Below, one piece after another: positions 34,183 through 43,780 of a DNA stretch of 64,000 nt. The notes beneath the pieces were generated by a model. The model was not told where the DNA came from. It saw nothing but the letters and a program-made list of their open reading frames with translations, and searched no databases. Made by a program: the position numbers and the translations under genes. How positions within the stretch are numbered: position 1 is the stretch's first letter; every line of letters begins with the position of its first letter. This DNA is from Heligmosomoides polygyrus polygyrus (Eukaryota > Nematoda > Chromadorea > Rhabditida > Heligmosomidae). The stretch lies in assembly GCA_947396885.1 (NCBI GenBank), contig OX377205.1:68296969-68360968 (forward strand), given 5' to 3'.

Positions 34183-35420
34183 AATGTGTCGCGGATCCAA
34201 TTTATTTCGCGAGTTCTCGTGGAGGCAATCCTGGTGCGCATTAGCCTAAGCAATGACTTCGGTGCTCTGCTGACGAACAATGCAGCGTCCTATCCCTCCC
34301 ATTTAGGTGAGGCCGATTTTACTGATTGCCAAAAGATGAAAGGCTTGGCTGGCTTGGGATCGACGGCGATTTGACGATTTGTTGTGCGCCAGACCGACGA
34401 TTCCTGCCATCTGCGCCAGATGTGCTTGTAGTTCCTGCGCTCCACCCTTCAGAACGCTGCCCTCGAAGCAGGTCCGAAGTCTTGGGAAGGGATTGAGGAT
34501 GAAGCAGCGCGGATTTCCGGAAAAGTTTAGGCACATCTGGTTGTAGGCAAGAACGCTCAGCATGTTATCTAAGATGAATGCGCCTCAGGACGGCTAAGTT
34601 ATAACACTGTTGAAGTCATATGAAGCACCTCCATGTCATTCTGGACGTAGGACCGGTGCTGTACCGAGTCGACAGCGAACAATTCTGGTAGAGGATTGGT
34701 ATTATACCATCGGTCAGTTGACGTTTTTCAGCATAGTGCACGTGCTCACCATTGTACTTAGTTTGTTTGCATGAAAATTAACGGCGAGCACGAGCACCAT
34801 GGTGGACATGGTCTGTTCCCGCATTGGCTCTGCCAACACAGAGGGAATTTTCTCGGATTTTCGTCTGCTCTTAAGCTTGAGCAGGTTTGCTAATGGCACC
34901 ACTATTGGACCACTGAAACCCTTTCCGGCTGTAAAGAGCATTTCATCAACCAGAATCAGAATGGCGCGCAAGCGAGTGAAACTTTTGAATCAAGCCGCGG
35001 ACTTCGCTCTTTCTCTTACTGATATGTTGAACGTTGTAAGGTACGAACAACTGATATTTAGTTAAAGTAGAACGTGCTGTAGCATCGCTTGTTCCTGGTC
35101 TTTTGAGAACGTTCTCTGGCATTTTCCTTGCACTACATGTAGTGGTTATTTGAATATGTTAGATGGGTTATAAAGACTTATCTAGCGTCTCAGGTTGAGC
35201 ACATAATAGTTGGAGTGTTTTATTTGTTTCATGATGGCGGCATCACTGTTAGAAAAAAGCTCTGTGGGGTTTAGCGATGGCTTTACCCTCGTGACAGGGT
35301 TTAGAAAGCTGCATTAACAGCACAATCGCGCTTCTGATAGTGAAACGGCCGATAATTATGCAATAATCAGACACTAAACGTTCTGATTAATCCAGAGATA
35401 GAAAAGATGCCATGCAATGA
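34183..35420. other. No recognisable gene
   Basis: Overlapping short frames on both strands at 34300-34560 and 34714-35065 show no recognised motifs. Confidence 0.45.
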
Positions 35421-35530
35421 CCTGAGAAGGATGAAACACCGCCTCGACTGAAGCGGCCAGTCGAGGCGGTATTTCATCCTTCTCCGACAAGTCTGGTACC
35501 AATTCATTGACTCCGTAGAGACGGTTTGGT
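35406..35530 (-). mobile_element. SINE fragment (-) containing a 27-bp perfect foldback
   Basis: GCCATGCAATGACCTG and GTCTGGTACCAATTCATTGA match the central body of the SINE in reverse orientation. Between them, 35424-35450 and 35458-35484 form an almost perfect inverted repeat (GAGAAGGATGAAAC...CACCGCCTCGACTG and its complement) around AAGCGGC. The right arm is SINE sequence; the left arm is its inverted copy replacing the normal segment. Confidence 0.6.
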
Positions 35531-35664
35531 TCGTTTGGTTCTCCTAGGTGAGAGCTGAACGCTAAACCTTCGAGATGGCCGCGGTAGCCGCGGCGACTTC
35601 CTACTCCGCTTCCCGCTCCCAGTCTACAATAGAATAATTTAGTGCAGTGCTAGCATCATTCTAG

Positions 35665-36050
35665 ATTGATCATCTTCGTCCCTTTGATCATCGAGTTGTT
35701 CAAGCTGGCATCAGCAGCGTCTCTATTCATTCCTGTTGCGTGCCAGTACTCCAAAGGATCCTCCACGCTTGACGGGCACAGCAGCCTGGTGTTCTCTTGA
35801 CATCCCAGTCGGTAACGGCTCTTGTCCAGCAGGTGTCCGTGAATCGCATTACGCGACCGGCCCACCTAATTTTCGACGACTTTGCCCATGCGACGGCGTC
35901 TCTGATCTCCGAACGTCGACGAAGCTCGGAACTCCGGAGACCTTCTCTCACTTGCGCATTTGCGTGAGTCGTGTTACTCCGAGCATCACCCTCTCGATTC
36001 CCCGCTTTGCGACACTGATCGAGAGTTCATCCTGCTTTCGTATGGCTCAC
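35665..36050 (-). pseudogene. RTE LINE 3' fragment
   Basis: On the minus strand the frame gives MREGLRSSELRRRSEIRDAV, SSKIRWAGRVMRF, CWTRAVTDWDVKRTPG and the tail with RDAADA-like codons. It ends in the same ATGATCAAAGGGACGAAGATG 3' sequence seen at 24237 and 53105. It corresponds to the last roughly 130 codons plus 3' end of the LINE at 24.9 kb, with a frameshift before WSTGTQQE. A 5'-truncated insertion is likely. Target duplications were not identified. Confidence 0.75.
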
Positions 36051-36810
36051 TTTCGTACCGCAATAGTGTTTTTAAATATCTTTCTTATATGCGCGAAATT
36101 TTTGTTGACTTTTTAAATAGACCTCGATAATTTCTTTTTGTTTCTCGCATTTAAAGTTCCACATTATCTAGTATCAACGGATTTATTGCTATCTCTTTGC
36201 TTATCAGGAAAATTTACTAATGGTAAGTCAGCCCAAAGCTATTTTTGCGGCGATTCCCTTTTAAGGTGATGTAGGTCACATGAAATGTTCCGCATCTACA
36301 GTAAGTTATAGAGCTCTTATTTACAAGTCACTGTAAGCGATTATTCTGAGTAGATCACGTTCCGAGAAGAAACGGTTCGCGGTGACACGACGTGATCGTG
36401 ACGGTTTACCTCAGCTCAATGACACTGCCGGCATTCGATGACTGATCATCAGCCACCGAAAAGTCTGGAACTTTGTGATGGATGATGATGTAGACTCACA
36501 GGAGAAAACACGGAGGTATTTCATGACGGAGATGCTGATGGAGCAGCCTTGAGGCTACTGATTTCCTGCAGAAGTGAACGCGCTCCATGAACCTAGCGCG
36601 GAATGGTTTGAAAGGCTGCACGAGCATCATGCAGTGCGGTCACTCAGTCCAGCGTCGCTTGCGTCCAGCGAGACCGCCATGCCCTGTCGTCAACAACTTC
36701 CGCCCGTATTGTCAAGAGCCATGAATGGGTTCGGCGGCACTATTTGCAATGGGTCTGTCGTTATCCGTGGTCCTCATGGTCAAACGCTCTCGCTGTTCAT
36801 TATCGGCTGC
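36051..36810. other. No recognisable gene
   Basis: Short ORFs only. Confidence 0.45.
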
Positions 36811-36811
36811 A

Positions 36812-36965
36812 TGTAGCGCAGCTGGGAAGTGTTGATACTGCACGCATCATGAATCTCTGGAATCGATTCATGCCTGGTTAATGCCAGTCCTCGATGACTT
36901 CTGCGAGGTTGGTTGACTGCTTTCCGACCTTTACGGAAAGGCATGTTTGTCCATCGAATAACGCT
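36812..36965 (+). mobile_element. Highly diverged SINE head (+)
   Basis: GCATGTAGCGCAGCTGGGAAGTG resembles the SINE head, and TGTTTGTCCATCGA resembles its central TGTTCATCGA segment. The rest is poorly conserved. It lies tail-to-tail with the next SINE copy. Confidence 0.35.
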
Positions 36966-36987
36966 CACAATCCATTCACGAGGTCAG

Positions 36988-37266
36988 GTAAAGGATAAAG
37001 GACGGCGTTATTCAATCCCTTTTGGGATGCGCCACGCATCGTACGTCTAGTGGATGTCGTGGAGGCAATTCGAATGCTTATCTGGCCTTGACAAGACTTG
37101 CGGTGGCTAGCCGATGGACGATGTTTTATCCTTCCCAGGCAAGTAAGATACCGATTCACCGACACCCGAAGGATGAAATACTGGTGGTTGGCCTGGGCGG
37201 GAAATCCGAGCCAGAAGCCTGGAATCCCGACAGCCTCCACCTCCTCCAACTGCACTCCACGTGCCC
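36988..37266 (-). mobile_element. tRNA-derived SINE, near full length
   Basis: In reverse orientation: the tail appears as TAAAGGATAAAGGACGGCG at the left, the body includes CTTCCCAGGCAAGTAAGATA and ACCGACACCCGAAGGATGAA, and the head ends at CTCCAACTGCACTCCACGTG (complement of the TAGCGCAGTTGGAGG type A-box region). Length is about 280 bp. Confidence 0.7.
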
Positions 37267-38119
37267 TTCGAGGAGCTCAGATATGCATTTAAAATGTTCA
37301 CACCGTACCATCTGGAAAGTAGAGCAAATGGCTTACGCCGATGGGATCCAGCACCACCGAATCTCCTCTTTATTTTGCGTTCCCCTGATTCATTGCACGC
37401 ATAACCGACCCTCATGGCGAGGGTCACGTTTTGAGTCTCCCTTCAGTAATTCATAAGTTTTTGTAGAAAATGTATGCGAATTCCTGCCTTCGTTTCCTTC
37501 CGTTCTTCTAGATCGCGACCTGTGTTAATTGTGCCTTGTGGTAATATCACAAACCGCACAGGTTAGACACAAAATCACCCTTCGAACCACTTCATTTCAT
37601 TTCCCTGGTTTGATGCAGGCAGAGCGGAAACTTCAGAGTTATCCATTCTCATGAATATTTACCAAGGCCAAGTCTTTAAAAGCACCCAGTGTGTCACTGT
37701 TACCCCAATAGGTTGTACATTTGCGCGGTCTGGCAACTCATGACTTTGCCCTTTCTTGCGTCTGGATGTAAACATAGATCGAGTTTTCTCTGTTGAGCAG
37801 AAAGGCAACAGTGGCAAGTCCTGGCCAGGCTGCTGAACAGAGTTTCTTATGCTATGGTTGGTTGGAATTTTGGCGCGCCCAAAACCACCTTCTTAAGTGC
37901 AATGAAAAGGCGAAATGAGTTGAAGAAGTTGCTTGTCCAGCTCCTATTGCCCTACTTCAACAGCTCCAGCACTTTAAAAACTAGTCCAAGGTCGGCTCCG
38001 CTAAGGTCGACAAATGTAGTCGGCGCCTGTGTTATGGCCAAGAGCTCACCCTTCCTGTGGAACGTGGACGTAGTCTATGTACAGCGCCTTCATGGTATTT
38101 CCCACTGCGACTTCGAACT
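37267..38119. other. No recognisable gene
   Basis: Only short, unsupported ORFs. Confidence 0.45.
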
Positions 38120-38120
38120 A

Positions 38121-39057
38121 CAGGGTGCGACAAAATTACCCGTGCACCCAAACATTTTTAAATTTTCCCTTTTTTTCAGAAATTTCCTTGCTTCATTCGC
38201 CTACGATATGTTGACTGATCATTGTGGAATCCATATGTCCATACGTTCAGTACAAAAGGGTTAGTCGTCGGCGTATGAAGAAGAGGAGATTGAGAAGATG
38301 CAGAAGGTTGCTGCAACGATTCACGGTGGTACGCGCTCGAGAGACACCCTCTTTAGCGATTAAAAGATTTTCACGTTGAATCCAGTCTTAAACTCCCAAA
38401 ATGAGATGATTACTGGAAACTCGCTTGCTGATGCTACCGCCAAAAGGCGATTTCTGAAAAGTGCGAAAAGACCTCAATCCATTATGGTTTGGGAAGGAGT
38501 CACATCTTCAGGAAAGACTCCACTTGTTTTCGTCGAAGTTGGCGTGAAAATCAACGCAGGGGTTTACAAGGATATCCTGGAAGAGGTTCTCAAGCCGTGG
38601 GCCGATTCCCAATTCGGAGAAGTCTAATGATGCTTTCAACGAAATTCTGCTCCAGCACACAAAGCGAACATAGTCCAGGACTGCTGCGCTGAGCAACTGC
38701 CTGACTTCATCACGCACGATGAATGGCCCTCCAGTTCTCCGGACCTTAACCCGACGGATTATTCCGTAATGCCATCTTAAAGAAAAAAGCTTGCTCTACC
38801 AGACAACCAAATTTGGACTCTCTTAAAGAAGCGCTTTCAAAATTCTAAGACGAATTTGATGAGCCGCACCTGCGTGCCACATGCTAAGCCTTTGTCGAAG
38901 GTCTGAAGGACTGTGTAGAAGCTGAAGGCGATCATTTTGAAAATTGTTAGCATGCTTTGAATTGTCATGTTTGTTGTAGATAATTTTGATAGTTAGGATT
39001 GATCTTGATTTGAGTTTGATTTCAAAATGCCACTGAATTTTTAGTGCCACACCTTCA
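38121..39057 (+). mobile_element. Tc1/mariner-like element, decayed
   Basis: Approximate inverted termini are CAGGGTGCGACAAAATT at 38121 (preceded by TA) and, reverse-complemented at about 39057, GAAGGTGTGGCACTAAAAATT. Transposase remnants on the + strand include KKRRLRRC (about 38280), LFSD followed by a stop (about 38355), QSIMVWEGVTSSGKTPLVFV (about 38480-38540), FQRNSAPAH (about 38635, the second catalytic Asp replaced by Asn), and EWPSSSPDLNPTDYSV (about 38720, third Asp present). Stops and frame changes throughout make it a pseudogene. Confidence 0.7.
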
Positions 39058-39411
39058 GCCCATTTATTGCACCTTCATGACTTTGTGGGAATTACTTTCT
39101 CAAGAGACTTCTTTCTCAAGATTGGAGATGCTGCACTTATTCAGTTCATGCACGTTACGTTCACGTTCCCCCCTTTGATGGTACAGGCAGACTCGATTAA
39201 GCAAGCTCTTGAAGCTCCTGTAGCATGAAATATTAGGTTGGAAAAAAAGTCTCTTCACACTTCGAATTTTTTTTTACCCTTCCCCTTGTAAACGCACTAG
39301 CCAATGTTGATAGCTGATTTCGTAATCCTATCACACTTGTCTACCGTTTGCACGCGGACACAGGTTAAGACTGTTCTTGTAATTCGTTATCCATCCAATC
39401 TTCCGGACTCA

Positions 39412-41257
39412 ATGCCAGATCTACCTCATGGCCGTTTTCAGCACGGCATTCTTCATGAATTCATTAAAGGATCTATAGCACGTCAGGCAGCCGACCAAAT
39501 TAACGATATATATGGCTTGGGATCTACTACTCATCGCGCCTGTTATGAGTGGTTCGGAAAGTCTTTAAAAGGAAATTATTCACTGAGGGCAAAGCATGGT
39601 CAGGAAGGCCAACTGGATTGGACGACAGTGAACTACACCATCTTCTTCGTACCGATAGTTGGCGGACGACACGTCAGCTGGCAGAGAAGCTCGAAGTGTC
39701 TCATAGGATAGTAGGAATCCATCTGAAGAATCTTGGCTTTCATGGAAATTTGGAGCTTGGATTCCACATGCCCTGTCAGACACTCAGAAAGGTCGACGGC
39801 TCTCCATCGCTGCTTCTCTTCTGTCCAGATAAGGAAGAAAATCGTTTCTTCCGCGGATTGTGACAGGCGAAGAGTCCTGGGTTCTGTATGCCAACTTCCG
39901 AGGAAAAGGCAATGGGTACAAAAGGGAGAGAGCCCTAAGTCTGATCTCAAGTCCAATGTTCACGAAAGGAAGATTCTCTTGAGTGTTTGGTGGGATATCA
40001 GAGAAGTGATTTATCGGCAAACTCTCAGAAGTGGAGAGACACTTACTGCTGTCACATACTGCGGCCAACTCCACAAAGTCGTCGCAACTCTCTAAGAAAA
40101 CAGGCCGGAGAAGTCGAAGGTGATGATCCTGCATGACGATGCAAAACTACATGTTGCAAGACTCACAAGAGAAACAATAAAGGAGCTGGGCTGGGAGGTA
40201 ATGTCACATCCACCGTATAGCCCTAACCTCGTTCGTGCCGACTACCATCTCTTCCGTGCTGTAGGGGTGCTACGCCCCAGGGCTCCGGTTGGGAAGGCAT
40301 TTCCCGTAATTCATGGCCCTGGAGTCAGCATCCCTAATGAAGACTTGACGAGGATGTCCGGCAAGCGGACACGACGGAAGGAGCCAGACAGCCGGCACGA
40401 CCAGACGACACTCCTAAGATCGACTAAGACTACAAGAAAACTCATATCTTATTACTAAGAGTTTATTGGCGAGCTACAACACTACTATGTGAGGATGGGG
40501 AGAACAAAGAATAAGCATAGCACGAAGGAAGGAAAGTTAGGACTAAGGTTGTGTAAACTAGGAGTAAAAGAAGTTGAGGGGAAGAGGAAGAAAAGGGGTC
40601 CGGGGAGGAGAAGAGAGAGGAAAGGGAAGGGGTCCGGGGAGGAGAAGAGAGGACGGTCCTCCTTCCTCACATGACAGCGTGGGGAAGAAGAAGAGGGAGA
40701 AAGGGGGTGAATGACGGCTGGATCCGGGCAGACGAACGAGTCCCCCTGTTGTCCCGTCGGCTCCTTTTATATGAATCGGTCGAGTGCGCCTCGATTGTCC
40801 TTGATGGCGTTCCCTGATGTTTCGTGTGTTTTTTCCCTCCGCCACTAGGTCTGCGCACACAAATTGTTAATCAAATGATCGCGTTCATTAGATTAGCGTC
40901 CAGTTTCAGGGTCGCGGTACCGGTTCCCTTAATGTCTGCTGAGTTGTCCTTTGCGTCCTTGTAGTTCTGTGCAGACACCGCGGCTGAATTTCGATGACCC
41001 ATGTCTCATGTTTGGCGACCGTCTCGGGATCGTAGTGGAAATCTCTTTTTCTTTTGATTGATTATTCTTGGTGCTGTCCTTACAGTGCATTCAAGCAAGA
41101 AATTGGAGAGAAATATTTTGGAACTGATGAAGACCTCAAAAATTGGATTCATCAATGGTTCGACTCCAGAACTGCAGTCTTTTAAGCGAGAGGAATTGGA
41201 AAATTACCCAGTCTTTGGAGAAGTGTAGTGGAACAAAATAGAGTTTATCTCAATTGA
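39412..41257 (+). pseudogene. Mariner transposase pseudogene, interrupted by LTR
   Basis: DDE/D-type cut-and-paste transposase in several frames. N-terminal helix-turn-helix region: HGILHEFIKGSIARQAADQI, YEWFGK. Linker and second HTH: WSGRPTGLDD, TTRQLAEKLEVSHRIVGIHL, KNLGFHGNLE. Catalytic region: VTGEESWVLYANFRGKGNGY (first Asp replaced by Glu), MILHDDAKLHVARLTRETIK (second Asp present) and SHPPYSPNLVRADYHLFRA (third Asp replaced by Asn). The reading frame resumes after the LTR with FKQEIGEKYFGTDEDLKNWI, then WFDSRTAVF and a stop, and ends with VVEQNRVYLN. Two of the three catalytic acids are lost, so it was probably dead before or soon after the LTR arrived. Confidence 0.85.
40260..41084. 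mobile_element. Solo LTR, 825 bp, 4-bp target duplication GTGC
   Basis: The insert begins TGTAGGGG and ends CCTTACA, the TG...CA ends of a retroviral-type LTR. It is flanked by GTGC at 40256-40259 and 41085-41088. Removing it with one GTGC restores the mariner frame (DYHLFRA joins FKQEIGEK). No internal gag or pol sequence is present, so it is a solo LTR left by recombination of an LTR retrotransposon (Gypsy or BEL/Pao; not resolvable here). A purine-rich tract at about 40490-40700 contains a tandem pair of GGTCCGGGGAGGAGAAGAGA. Confidence 0.8.
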
Positions 41258-41324
41258 TTTGACTTTGTAGTTGTGAAGTAATAAATCTTTGAAAAAAATG
41301 AAAAGACTTTTTTCCAACCTAATA

Positions 41325-42098
41325 GTTCTTAGTCGTGTATTTTCTCCAGCATATTCTGTATTTTGCCGCTTCTGAAGAAGACGGTTACATGTCAGAATGT
41401 TAGCCGAATAAAATCAGCATATCAGCTTTTCTTCCATGGCTTGTCGAGAACTTGCTACCACTAGTCAAAATCACTAATCAAATGCGAAGATTCAACGACA
41501 GTCGAAGGCAGAATGATCTTGATTTATAGGCCGCCGCAGGGGAGAGAAGCTGTTAGCGACGCACTGTGCTGAGGACACGCTCAAGCATGTGCTCCTTGGT
41601 AACCGCTGTAATCAAATCATTGAGGTACAGGATGCGGGAAAGGCATCGACTGCCTTTTTCAGTGGTCTGCCGTAGCTCTCACTAACTTAACTAACCTTCT
41701 TAACTTTTTCCTTGTCTACGACGTTATTTGCTCGGGAAATGTATGACGTTGCTATAAAAATTGAGTCACGGCTTCGATTCCAGCCCATTCAGTGCAGCTG
41801 TTTCCACGAGGTCTTTTACCGTTGAGCTGAATCTTGTTTACTTTCCACCTCAAGAACGTTTGAAGATTGCTTCGTATTGCTTCTCGTGCTATGAGTTTAA
41901 TGGTAGGTAAATCCCGTAGACGTAGTATTTATATTTTGCCAGTGCAACAAATAATTGCTCTCCAAATTTAAATCAGGGCAAAAAACTAACGTTATTGCCA
42001 GCGAGAGCGATAGGTCGAGTAGAACAGTGCAAAATGATATTGCATATGCCAGTGGTCTTGATAAACATTGAGCATGAAAAACCTAACACCGAGTGACG
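41325..42098. other. No recognisable gene
   Basis: Short ORFs only. Confidence 0.45.
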
Positions 42099-42115
42099 TC
42101 GACAATTGTTTTCCT

Positions 42116-43529
42116 CTTCTTCTTCTTCTTCTTCTTCTTCTTCAGCGTCTGTCCCGCTTCGTAGCGGGGTCCGCTATTCTGGTGTCATGACGCCACCTTT
42201 CCCGATCCAGCGCTAGATCAGGGTGGACGCCAGCCGCTTTCAAGTCCGTATGTAACGTATCAGCCCAGCGCTGCTTCGGGCGCCCTCTAGGCCGCTTTCC
42301 TACCACCTCGAACTTAAGGCCTATCTTGCGGACGCTATCTTCCTTTCCACGCAGAACGTGGCCGTACCATCGTAAGCGAGCTTCGCGCATCTTGTCCGCT
42401 ATCGGCGCGACACCGAACTTCTGCCGAATAGCTTCGTTTCGGATGCGGTCCATGCGCGTGACTCCAGCCGTCCAGCGCAGCATCTTCGTCTCCATGACGC
42501 TGAGGCGCGTTTCAACTTCCTTGGTCGCAGGCCAACACTCAGCGCCGTACATCGCTACTGGCCGGACGACTGCTCTGTATATCTTCGACTTCAAGCGCTC
42601 CGGTATCTTCCTATCGCAGAGCACCCCAGTCAACGAGCGCCACTTGGACCAAGCTGCACTCACGCGTGAATTCACTTCGACCATCAGTTTGCCGTCAGAC
42701 GCGACTGCTGATCCCAGGTACTTAAAGACCGCAGTGCGTGGAAGCTCGATGCCGTTAACCTTGATGGAGCTGGACTCGGTAACGTCCGTCGTTAAATACT
42801 CGGTCTTCTTAACGTTCAATCTGAGTCCAAACCGCTCCAAGCGATCACACCAAGCTTGCAACTCTCGCTCGAGTTCTCCTTTATCTTCGCTAGCGAGCAT
42901 CACGTCATCGGCATAAAGCAACGTCCAAGGGACGGGCTTCTGAAGATCTCGTGTGATGGCATCCATGACGACAACAAAGAGGAGTGGGGAAAGCGCAGAA
43001 CCCTGGTGTACCCCGACAGAGATGGGGAACTCCATCGAAGTTCCAGCTGCAGCTTGCACTCGACTCTTTGGACAAGAGTAGAGAATTCGCACCCACTCTA
43101 TGAGCTCTTCGGGAACTCCATGATGTCGCAAGGCGTACCATATCACTTCACGCGGTACGCGGTCAAAGGCCTTCTCCAAGTCGAGGAAGGCGATATGCAC
43201 TGCCTTCTGTTTCTCGCGATGCTTCTCTATCAGGAGGCGGGCGGCGTGTATGGCATCAATGGTGCCACAGCCAGCCACGAAGCCGCACTGATTGCTGGAA
43301 AGCTGGACGATGTCCCGAATTCGTCCATCGACAATTCGCTCAAAGATCTTCATGCTGTGCGAAAGCAAGCGAATCGGACGGTAATTGGAGCAGTCTGCAG
43401 GACTGCCCTTCTTCTTCCAAATCGGAATCGTCGTACTTTGGCGCCAACTCTCAGGCACTTTTTTCTCCGCCACAACCTGATTAAAGAACTTCGCCAACCA
43501 CTCAGCAGGGTACCAAAACTGTTCAAAAC
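42116..43529 (-). mobile_element. 5'-truncated LINE insertion with 17-bp target duplication
   Basis: TCGACAATTGTTTTCCT occurs at 42099-42115 and again at 43530-43546, directly flanking the element. On the minus strand it starts inside the reverse-transcriptase region and ends in an AAG-repeat tail (seen as the CTT run at 42116-42143). Truncation at the 5' end, a simple-repeat tail and a long target duplication are the signature of target-primed reverse transcription. The perfect duplication and open frame suggest a recent event. It lies beside an older SINE fragment. Confidence 0.9.
42142..43529 (-). CDS. LINE reverse transcriptase, partial (C-terminal about 460 residues), open frame
   Basis: Reverse transcriptase of a second, L1/RTE-like LINE family distinct from the one at 24.9 kb. 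Visible motifs in order: TTIPIWKKKG...CSNYRPIRLLS (fingers), QCGFVAGCGTIDAI, HIAFLDLEKAFDRVPRE (motif A Asp), GVHQGSALSPLLFVVVMDAI (motif B), TLLYADDVMLAS (motif C, both Asp), GLRLNVKKTEYL, FKYLGSAVASDG, then LRWYGHVLRG and GKRPRGRPKQRW in the C-terminal tail. No stop or frameshift interrupts it. There is no native start: the endonuclease part is absent and the open frame runs in from the target duplication, so it should not yield a functional retrotransposon. Confidence 0.85.
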
Positions 43530-43553
43530 TCGACAATTGTTTTCCTAGTGCCT

Positions 43554-43780
43554 CATAAAGGATAAATAATAGAGGACGGTGTTAATGTGTCCTTTTGAGA
43601 TGCGCCGCGCATGCGTCTTCTTCTTCGGAAAAAATGTTGTGGCGAAACTTGAATGGCCTTTACAATGACTTGCCTTTACAGTGGCGATAAATAATAGAGG
43701 TCAGTGTTTGATCCCCTCAGACGAGTCTGCTACCGCGCGTGCCTTATCCTTGTACCCTATGTCCGAATATCCGGAGAAAA
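43554..43780 (-). mobile_element. Diverged SINE fragment (-)
   Basis: AAAGGATAAATAATAGAGGACGG and CCTTTTGAGATGCGCCGCGCA match the 3' third of the SINE in reverse orientation. A partial duplication (GATAAATAATAGAGG occurs at about 43560 and about 43686) and heavy divergence follow, and the head is not recognisable. Confidence 0.45.

Larger units (their letters stand above)
39233..41322 (+). mobile_element. Mariner element with intact ends, split by a solo LTR
   Basis: The left end TTAGGTTGGAAAAAAAGTCT is preceded by TA (39231-39232). The right end, reverse-complemented, is TTAGGTTGGAAAAAAGTCTT and is followed by TA (41323-41324). Without the 825-bp LTR insertion and its 4-bp duplication the element would be about 1.26 kb, the normal size for mariner. 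It is an independent lineage from the copy at 6355, whose termini begin TTAGGTTGTCGG. Confidence 0.85.

Noticed and set aside
40485..40860. Purine/pyrimidine-rich ORFs on both strands
   Set aside because: Low-complexity AG-rich sequence inside the LTR; open frames are expected from the composition.
40260..41084. Intron in the mariner transposase (starts near GT, ends ACAG)
   Set aside because: TGT...ACA ends and exact GTGC duplications identify a solo LTR insertion. Mariner genes in general have no intron there.
42326..43548. Two long + strand ORFs (196 and 230 codons)
   Set aside because: They are antisense shadows of the LINE reverse-transcriptase frame on the minus strand.
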